A DNA stretch of 11,116 bases, from positions 1 through 11,116 of the forward strand of contig CAJTYU010000024.1 of the NCBI GenBank assembly GCA_910584095.1. The letters are read 5' to 3'. Origin of the DNA: an uncultured Dorea sp. Lineage in GTDB: Bacteria; Bacillota; Clostridia; Lachnospirales; Lachnospiraceae. The position numbers and the translations under genes are program-made. Of this stretch, positions 6,381 to 11,116 are shown piece after piece (position 1 is the first letter of the stretch; each line of letters begins with the position of its first letter). The notes beneath the pieces are model-generated. The model was not told the origin of the DNA and ran no database searches. It saw only the letters and a program-made list of their open reading frames with translations.

Positions 6381-6792
6381 ATTTTGCCTTATAATAATAA
6401 GAATCCTTACCTGCAAGTTTCTGATTGATAGCCTTATCAATTTCAATTGTCCGGTTCAGTACTAACGCCATCTGGCCGCTTAGCTCAAGAATTTTTCTAG
6501 CTTCAAAACAATCCGGCTCATATTTATCCTCCCCGGCAAGCCAACTTCTAAGCTTATCCCTGTCTTCTGGCTCCGACGATTGAAGGAGCATCCGAATCTC
6601 AAGCTTCGTTTCTGCAGTTTGCTCCATCTCATCCTGCCGCATCTTTAGAAGCAGCTGCGCTGATTCCTGATCATTCCGAGACAGCGCGTCTCCCAATTCT
6701 TTTGTCAGCCGTTCTATCTCAACAATCCGAGCGCAATTCCTATTTGTCCGTCTCAAGACTTCCGACAGAAGCTCCTCTTTTCTATTATCCAT
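6379..6792 (-). CDS. Small helical protein, probable FliT/FlgN-like flagellar chaperone
   Basis: A 137-residue, highly charged, mostly helical protein. Coiled-coil-like stretches run over about 15-72 and 95-130, and the end is KDSYYYKAK. I do not recognise a diagnostic motif. Its place directly after fliS is that of fliT in the fliD-fliS-fliT order known from Bacillus and enterobacteria. Size, helicity and lack of signal or membrane segments fit an export chaperone of the FliT or FlgN type. The ribosome binding site AGGAGG lies in the 13-base gap after the fliS stop, five bases before ATG, so translation is probably coupled. The stop codon sits beside the shared terminator. The functional call rests mainly on position; it could be a lineage-specific flagellar protein. 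Confidence 0.6.
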   Translation of the reverse strand: MDNRKEELLSEVLRRTNRNCARIVEIERLTKELGDALSRNDQESAQLLLKMRQDEMEQTAETKLEIRMLLQSSEPEDRDKLRSWLAGEDKYEPDCFEARKILELSGQMALVLNRTIEIDKAINQKLAGKDSYYYKAK

Positions 6793-6805
6793 ACACCCCT
6801 CCTGC

Positions 6806-7177
6806 CTATACGGATGCCGTCTTGCTCGCTTCCCTGAAAGCGTCCCTCAGCTCCGCCACAAGCGGCTTTAGTTCCTGGATTACAGCGCTGTTCCTTCCAG
6901 CCTGCAGTCTGCTGAGCTCGTATAGGAAAAATTCATACATCCTCCGAAGCTCATAACTGATCTCATATTCCATATTCAAGGTCTTATCCAGATAATGCAC
7001 GATATCCTTAGATCTCTGAACCGACTTATCAAAGGACTCATAATTTTTGTCATCCAATGCAAGCTGCGCTCTGGTAAGCCGTTTGATCAGCTCATCATAA
7101 AGGAGTAAAAGCATCTCCCCATGCGTCATTGTGTTAACAGACTGCATTTTATACTGTTCATATCCGTTCTGATACAT
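6806..7177 (-). CDS. fliS: Flagellar export chaperone FliS
   Basis: A 123-residue FliS. The diagnostic N-terminal region YEQYKMQSVNTMTHGEMLLL then LYDELIKRL (6-34) matches the family's Y..Y....V.TASP.EL...LYD..I pattern, although the usual TASP becomes TMTH. The rest is a helical bundle with the NYESFDKSVQRSKDIVHYL segment expected for the flagellin-binding face. FliS binds flagellin C-termini in the cytoplasm and prevents early polymerisation before type III export. It is the second gene of the fliD operon, 21 bases after the fliD stop, with GAAGGG before ATG. Length is normal for the family. Confidence 0.93.
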   Translation of the reverse strand: MYQNGYEQYKMQSVNTMTHGEMLLLLYDELIKRLTRAQLALDDKNYESFDKSVQRSKDIVHYLDKTLNMEYEISYELRRMYEFFLYELSRLQAGRNSAVIQELKPLVAELRDAFREASKTASV

Positions 7178-7198
7178 ATATCTTTTCCCTTCTTCGGT

Positions 7199-9664
7199 TT
7201 AGTAGCTTCCGCCGCCAATCTGAGCCAAGTAATTACTCTGGCTGTTCATCTGCGAAATCAACGACTCAAGACTTGTAAACTGCTTGATGTAGCGATCCCG
7301 CTCTGACTCCAGCCTTGCCTGCAGCTTTGTAATCATCTTATCAATCTCCGCGATCTCCTTATACATAAAGTTCTCTGTAAGACTAAGCGGCGAACTCTGA
7401 GTTCCTGCCTTCCGGATAAGAATACCCTTCGTTTCCCAAGAACCCATTGTCTTAACATACTTATCCATAACCTTTTCAAGATTCGTTGCGAGACCAAAGT
7501 TCGTGTTGCCGTTCTTATCCGTAGTGCCTTTATCTGTAAACAACTTCTCTACAGACTCCGGATCACTCTCTAACGCTGCACGGAATTTGCTTTCATCAAA
7601 TGTAAGCTTTCCATTGTCCGAATATGTGCTTGACGTACTGATTCCAATATTTTCTAACGCCTGAGAATATCCCGCGCTGATAACAAAACGGAGATCGGAA
7701 CTCAGTGTTCTTAAATCACTGTCTCCAAAAAGCAGGCCTGATTTTGCCTTCTCTTCGTACAGCTTGATCTCATCCTCAGACAGTTCCTTCTTCTGTTCGC
7801 TGGTAAGCGGCGTATAATCGCGGTCCGGCTTTGTTGAAAGTTCCTTATTAACAAGGTCGATAATCGCATTATACTCTTCCACCATCGTCTTAACTGCATC
7901 CACAATGGAATCTGCATTTACCTTTGCATCAATCCCTACTTCCTCTGACGCCGGATCAAGCTTGTCGGTCACATTACCCGCGTCATCCTTAAGGTAACCA
8001 AATTCACCCTTTACGCTCACTGTAAGGCCGTCTAATGTAAAGGAATTAGAACCCCTCGTCAGCTCGACCACTTCATCGGAGCCTGCATATTTTACAGAAA
8101 CAATAGCATCCTGGCCTCTTGCCGACACATCCGATGTACCCGCTCCGAAAATAGCGTTAAGCAGCGCCGCCCCTTCAGTGCTGTTTTTAGTGAAATCAAC
8201 CGTGCCGCTGACTCCATCGTCTGTAGCCGTGAAAACGAATTTGTCTGCCGCCTCCTGATAGCTGACTTTTACACCCGCTTCAGAATCATTGATTTTCTCC
8301 ATCAAAGTGTAGACCGTATCCTTATTCGTAACCTCTATATCAACACCATTAATATTAATCTTTGTTCCCTGCGCCGTTAAATCCACGCCGTTTAAGTTCA
8401 GGCCGGATTCCGCAAGCACAGAATTTAAGTTCAGGCGGTTCGACTCACCAAACGCCACGTTCAGCGCGCCGTTTTTGCCCACAAGATCCGTACTTCCTGA
8501 CGAAAGCGTAAGCACCGATGTAGTATCCTCTCCTCCGGATGGGTTCATTGTCTTAAAGGTAAGTTTATCAAGCTTCGTCGGATCAGTACTGTCTATGCCT
8601 GAAGCCTTTAAATCTACTTGGATCCTGTCTTTTCCAAAAGCCTTGTTCAGTTCTTTCTGAAGGGAATCCTTCAGGGTTGTCAGCACGTTGTCAGCGCCGT
8701 TTTTCTCCAATTCTTCCTGGCTGGGCACCTTTATATTTACAGTTTTCCCATTATAACTGAAGGTCAATTCTTTTCCGGCAATCTTTTCCGCAAACGAAAC
8801 CTGCCTTGTAAGGTCATTCACTTCCTTGTCGCCTTTTGTACCTTCGGCAGTTATTTTCAGCGCGTCCTCGCCGCCCGATGCCTTCGGCTCTTCAAATCCC
8901 AAATAACTTAATGCATTACCTCCGGTTATCTCGCATCTGTTTCCATCTTTGTCCAGATTCGTAAACGTAATATTCCCGCCATTTCCAGCGGCGTCCATAC
9001 CTTCGGCGCTTACCTTTATAATGTCATTAAGCGTCTTGTTGTTGCCGATGTCCTCATCTGCCAGAAGTTTATTAATAGAATCCGCAACGTCCTGTGCCGT
9101 GCCATAGCTTAATTCGTTGCCGGCTTTATCTGTTGCGCTTAATATAATGGTGTGTGTTGAGCCGCCGTAAGCAAAGGATATCTTCTTTCCTATCAGATTC
9201 TCAACCGTCTTATCGCTGGTATCAATCGCGCCTGTCTCTAGAGCCTTCGTCGATACTCCCGCCGCTGAACTGTACTGTGCCTTTTTCGCAAGCTGCTTCA
9301 CTCCCATAATCTTAATTGCATTAGAAGAGCTTGCCGTTCCAGAAACAGATACGAACTTGCTGTTCGCTCCCGTTGTTGTTATGTTAGACCTTCCCCAGAA
9401 AGTTGAGCTGAACAAATGTGAACTTGAACTCCATGATGACGTATACTTATCCGCAAACTTAACCATCATATCGGTAATGCTGCGGACTGCAGCCTGCTTC
9501 CATTCCAGCTGCTGCTTTTTCTGCTGCTGCTGTGTAATCTTACTGGTTGTTCCATAAGTCATGCCTTCAATCAAGGTGTCTCTGTCCAATCCGCTGGCCA
9601 ATCCGCCGTAACCCCTAATATTGCTAGTCGTCGAGCTGCTTAAACTGCCTATTGTTGTTGACAT
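7199..9664 (-). CDS. fliD: Flagellar filament capping protein FliD (long form)
   Basis: An 821-residue FliD (HAP2), longer than the roughly 450-700 residues common in the family. FliD forms the cap at the filament tip and helps flagellin fold into place. The N-terminal D0/D1 begins GYGGLASGLDRDTLIEGM (18-35) and continues to IKIMGVKQLAKKAQ near 120. A large variable surface region spans roughly 140-420. A flagellin IN-motif-like stretch (KININGVDIEVTNKDTVYTL) lies near 440-460. The FliD_C domain follows, with MVEEYNAIIDLVNKE, a GLLFGDSDLRTLSSDLR segment, LENIGISTSSTYSDNGKLTF and the terminal coiled coil with LESLISQMNSQSNYL near the end. AAGGAGAG before ATG supports the start. It leads an operon with fliS and a small chaperone-like gene. 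The GCCGATAA box upstream suggests sigma-28 control. Confidence 0.95.
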   Translation of the reverse strand: MSTTIGSLSSSTTSNIRGYGGLASGLDRDTLIEGMTYGTTSKITQQQQKKQQLEWKQAAVRSITDMMVKFADKYTSSWSSSSHLFSSTFWGRSNITTTGANSKFVSVSGTASSSNAIKIMGVKQLAKKAQYSSAAGVSTKALETGAIDTSDKTVENLIGKKISFAYGGSTHTIILSATDKAGNELSYGTAQDVADSINKLLADEDIGNNKTLNDIIKVSAEGMDAAGNGGNITFTNLDKDGNRCEITGGNALSYLGFEEPKASGGEDALKITAEGTKGDKEVNDLTRQVSFAEKIAGKELTFSYNGKTVNIKVPSQEELEKNGADNVLTTLKDSLQKELNKAFGKDRIQVDLKASGIDSTDPTKLDKLTFKTMNPSGGEDTTSVLTLSSGSTDLVGKNGALNVAFGESNRLNLNSVLAESGLNLNGVDLTAQGTKININGVDIEVTNKDTVYTLMEKINDSEAGVKVSYQEAADKFVFTATDDGVSGTVDFTKNSTEGAALLNAIFGAGTSDVSARGQDAIVSVKYAGSDEVVELTRGSNSFTLDGLTVSVKGEFGYLKDDAGNVTDKLDPASEEVGIDAKVNADSIVDAVKTMVEEYNAIIDLVNKELSTKPDRDYTPLTSEQKKELSEDEIKLYEEKAKSGLLFGDSDLRTLSSDLRFVISAGYSQALENIGISTSSTYSDNGKLTFDESKFRAALESDPESVEKLFTDKGTTDKNGNTNFGLATNLEKVMDKYVKTMGSWETKGILIRKAGTQSSPLSLTENFMYKEIAEIDKMITKLQARLESERDRYIKQFTSLESLISQMNSQSNYLAQIGGGSY

Positions 9665-9770
9665 ATCAATCTCTCCTTTTTATTAGTATTTTGCGGCACA
9701 ACCCTTACGATCCCCTTCTGACCATATGCAAGCGCCTTTTCGCCGCGTTTTTACAAATTAAAATTTATCC

Positions 9771-9799
9771 TGTACTTATTTATCGGCATATAGTATACT
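9771..9799 (+). promoter_or_regulatory. Candidate housekeeping promoter of the parA-like gene
   Basis: TATACT (9794-9799) is preceded at 17 bases by TGTACT (9771-9776), a good -10 box with a weak -35. It overlaps the candidate sigma-28 promoter of fliD on the opposite strand, so polymerases at the two would interfere. Initiation near 9806 gives a leader of about 40 bases. Confidence 0.4.
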
Positions 9800-9806
9800 T
9801 TAAATA
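9780..9806 (-). promoter_or_regulatory. Candidate sigma-28 promoter of the fliD operon
   Basis: The minus strand carries GCCGATAA (9787-9780), an exact match to the flagellar sigma-28 -10 box. At 15 bases the -35 position reads TATT (9806-9803), only half matching TAAA; a TAAA does occur at 9802-9799 but with only 11 bases of spacing. The leader to the ATG at 9664 would be about 110 bases long. The -10 match and the target gene make it plausible. Confidence 0.5.
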
Positions 9807-9846
9807 ATAGTTAAATCGAGTTTTAATTATGAATGGAGGAATTATT

Positions 9847-10629
9847 TTGGCTACTATCATCGCGCTTACCAACCAGAAAGGCGGCGTAGGCAAGACTACT
9901 ACATCCAGCGCCCTGGCAGCCGGCCTGGTTACATTTTATAATAAAAAAGTTCTGGCTATTGATTTGGATCCCCAGGGAAGCCTGGGGTTCAGTCTTGGAC
10001 TCGATATCGAAGACTGCAAGACCATCCACGATGTACTGACCGGACAGGTCTCGATCCAAGCTGCAATCCAGATGACCGATTATTGTGATGTTATCACTTC
10101 CAATATCCTGCTCAGCAGTGCAGAACTAGATTTTACTTCTTCCGACAGGCAGCTTTTACTTAAGAAAGCGCTTGCACCGATTATAGGGAACTATGATTAT
10201 ATCATAATCGACACCCCTCCTGCATTGAATATTCTTACAGTTAACGCATATGCCGCAGCCGATTATTTGGTTATCCCTATGGCGCCTGAGATCTTAAGCC
10301 TTTTGGGCGTAACGCAGCTGATGGAAACCATTAGTTCTGTCCGTGAAAGTGTCAATCCTAATCTAAACGTACTTGGCATTATCCTTACCAAATTTAACAA
10401 ACGCACCTTACTTGCCAGGGAAGTAAAGGAGTTGGCGGAAAACGTTGCTTCCCAAACCGGGACCCGGGTATTCAATACGCAGATCCGGACAAGCGTTACC
10501 GTAGCGGAAGCGCCTGCCCACGGCCTTAGTATTTTTGACCATTCCCCTTCCGGCAAACCTACGGAAGATTATAAACATTTTGTTAAAGAGGTAGTTAACC
10601 TAACCTCAAAAACAGCGGACGGGAGGTAA
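9847..10629 (+). CDS. ParA/Soj-type partitioning ATPase
   Basis: About 260 residues from the TTG start at 9847. An ATG at 9829 opens the same frame but has no ribosome binding site, whereas GGAGGA (9835-9840) lies six bases before the TTG, and MATIIALTNQKGG is the usual Soj-type beginning. Numbered from the TTG: deviant Walker A KGGVGKTT with signature Lys11 and catalytic Lys16; Walker A' AIDLDPQG (37-44); Walker B IIIDTPP (119-125). Such ATPases dimerise on ATP, bind DNA nonspecifically and move chromosomes, plasmids or polar protein arrays when paired with a ParB-like partner. No ParB is visible; the next gene starts seven bases after the stop. Its neighbourhood to fliD raises a role in placing flagella or chemoreceptors, but this is only inference. 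It could also be the chromosomal soj homologue. Confidence 0.9.
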   Translation: MATIIALTNQKGGVGKTTTSSALAAGLVTFYNKKVLAIDLDPQGSLGFSLGLDIEDCKTIHDVLTGQVSIQAAIQMTDYCDVITSNILLSSAELDFTSSDRQLLLKKALAPIIGNYDYIIIDTPPALNILTVNAYAAADYLVIPMAPEILSLLGVTQLMETISSVRESVNPNLNVLGIILTKFNKRTLLAREVKELAENVASQTGTRVFNTQIRTSVTVAEAPAHGLSIFDHSPSGKPTEDYKHFVKEVVNLTSKTADGR

Positions 10630-10635
10630 TGACAG

Positions 10636-11116
10636 ATGGCTAGGAAAAGCAATAAAACAGCACATGTACTGAATCTTATAGCCGGGCACGATGCTGGTAA
10701 AGACGATGCAGATTCAGCAAATACTCCAAACAGCGGCACAGCTTCTGCAAAAGCCGAACAGACAGCGGCGCAGCAGCCCGCACAGGCGGCTCCGGCTGCA
10801 AGCGCGGCGCCGCAGAATATTGCTGTAATAGATACCACGGAAGAAGATCCTGTTGCAGACTTAATCCAGCAGAAATTATCCAACGAATTTGAGCAGCAGG
10901 CAAATCCACAGGATGCGCAAGCCCCAGAAACCGGCGCCGTTTCCGTAGGCGAACCAAGTTCTGATACTGTTCCCACCCATGGAAACGTGCCTGACGATGC
11001 GCCAAGTCCCGTTTCCGCTTCGGAACCTGAACCCGAGGCCGTCACGGTTTCCAACACCGAACCTGACGATGCGCCAAGTCCCGTTTCCGCTTCGGAGCCT
11101 GAACCCGAGGCCGTCA
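10636..11116 (+). CDS. Ala/Pro/Glu-rich repeat protein downstream of parA, 3' end outside window
   Basis: An open frame from ATG 10636 runs to the window end (160 codons). GGGAGG (10621-10626) lies nine bases upstream and overlaps the end of the parA-like gene, so the two genes are probably co-translated. The N-terminus MARKSNKTAHVLNLIAG (1-17) looks like a conserved short motif. A low-complexity Ala/Gln/Pro-rich linker follows (about 30-60), then an acidic helix IDTTEEDPVADLIQQKLSNE (65-84), then an acidic Pro/Ser/Glu-rich region with a 24-residue tandem repeat (from about 119). No signal peptide or membrane segment is visible in this part. Its position suggests a partner or adaptor of the ParA ATPase, perhaps taking the place of ParB. 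I do not recognise the family, and the functional domain may lie beyond the window. Confidence 0.75.
   Translation, partial: MARKSNKTAHVLNLIAGHDAGKDDADSANTPNSGTASAKAEQTAAQQPAQAAPAASAAPQNIAVIDTTEEDPVADLIQQKLSNEFEQQANPQDAQAPETGAVSVGEPSSDTVPTHGNVPDDAPSPVSASEPEPEAVTVSNTEPDDAPSPVSASEPEPEAV
10990..11116 (+). repeat. 72-bp in-frame tandem repeat, continues past the window
   Basis: The segments 10990-11044 and 11062-11116 match at 54 of 55 bases with a period of 72 bp, i.e. 24 codons. The only difference is A at 11025 against G at 11097, a silent GAA/GAG change. The encoded unit begins PDDAPSPVSASEPEPEAV and is rich in Pro, Ser and Glu. Near identity at synonymous positions indicates recent duplication or ongoing unequal exchange; the array probably has more copies to the right. 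Confidence 0.93.

Noticed and set aside
9665..9779. Riboswitch (for example cyclic-di-GMP) in the long fliD leader
   Set aside because: A GCGGC/GCCGC pairing (9693-9697 with 9742-9746) exists, but I could not match the conserved core of any known riboswitch class.
9829..9846. ATG at 9829 as the parA start
   Set aside because: No ribosome binding site precedes it, and the strong GGAGGA lies inside the extra six codons, ideally placed for the TTG at 9847.
10569..11057. Long minus-strand open frame (162 codons) antisense to the gene after parA
   Set aside because: It is a shadow of the Ala/Pro/Glu-rich frame on the plus strand, which has a proper ribosome binding site and is coupled to parA. 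The antisense product is low-complexity with no recognisable start signal.

Overview
The window looks like a chromosomal segment of a motile, low-to-moderate GC Gram-positive anaerobe of the Clostridia. Lachnospiraceae is the best guess. Supporting signs are strong AGGAGG-type ribosome binding sites, a fliD-fliS-chaperone cluster with sigma-28-like promoter boxes, a clostridial-style methyl-accepting chemotaxis protein, and a C39-like secreted protease with a Gram-positive signal peptide. The C-terminal sequence of the nucleotidyltransferase-like protein also resembles Lachnospiraceae members of that family. This placement is inference from sequence style; no marker gene for taxonomy is complete here.

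Layout, left to right. Positions 1-62 hold the 5' two-thirds of a tRNA-Ser(GCU) on the minus strand, with a consensus sigma-70 promoter at 73-101. A minus-strand block follows from 5368 down to 245. In transcription order it is: an FtsE-like ABC ATPase without an FtsX partner (5368-4628); a degenerate nucleotidyltransferase-family protein (about 4568-3318); a methyl-accepting chemotaxis protein (3306-1627) whose ribosome binding site overlaps the preceding stop; and a short FliD-like protein (1543-245) with its own candidate sigma-28 promoter and a terminator at 197-220. A 231-base intergenic region (5369-5599) carries seven copies of a GTCCRATAW motif, four of which are folded into a 60-bp near-perfect palindrome. 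To its right is a plus-strand secreted C39-like cysteine peptidase (5600-6301). The strong hairpin at 6343-6373 separates it from a convergent minus-strand operon. That operon is fliD (9664-7199), fliS (7177-6806) and a small FliT/FlgN-like coiled-coil protein (6792-6379).

Right of fliD, overlapping divergent promoters separate it from a plus-strand pair. This is a Soj/ParA-type ATPase (TTG start at 9847) and the start of an Ala/Pro/Glu-rich protein that runs off the window inside a near-identical 72-bp tandem repeat.

How it works together: fliD, fliS and the small chaperone make and export the flagellar filament cap. The short FliD-like protein and the chemoreceptor suggest further motility and surface functions under flagellar control. 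The ParA pair next to fliD could position a cellular structure (flagellum, chemoreceptor array or chromosome), but this rests on adjacency only. The most unusual items are the palindromic motif array at 5400-5550, the FliD-like protein lacking the usual cap termini, and the neighbouring ATPase and nucleotidyltransferase-like proteins, both of which have lost a hallmark active-site residue.
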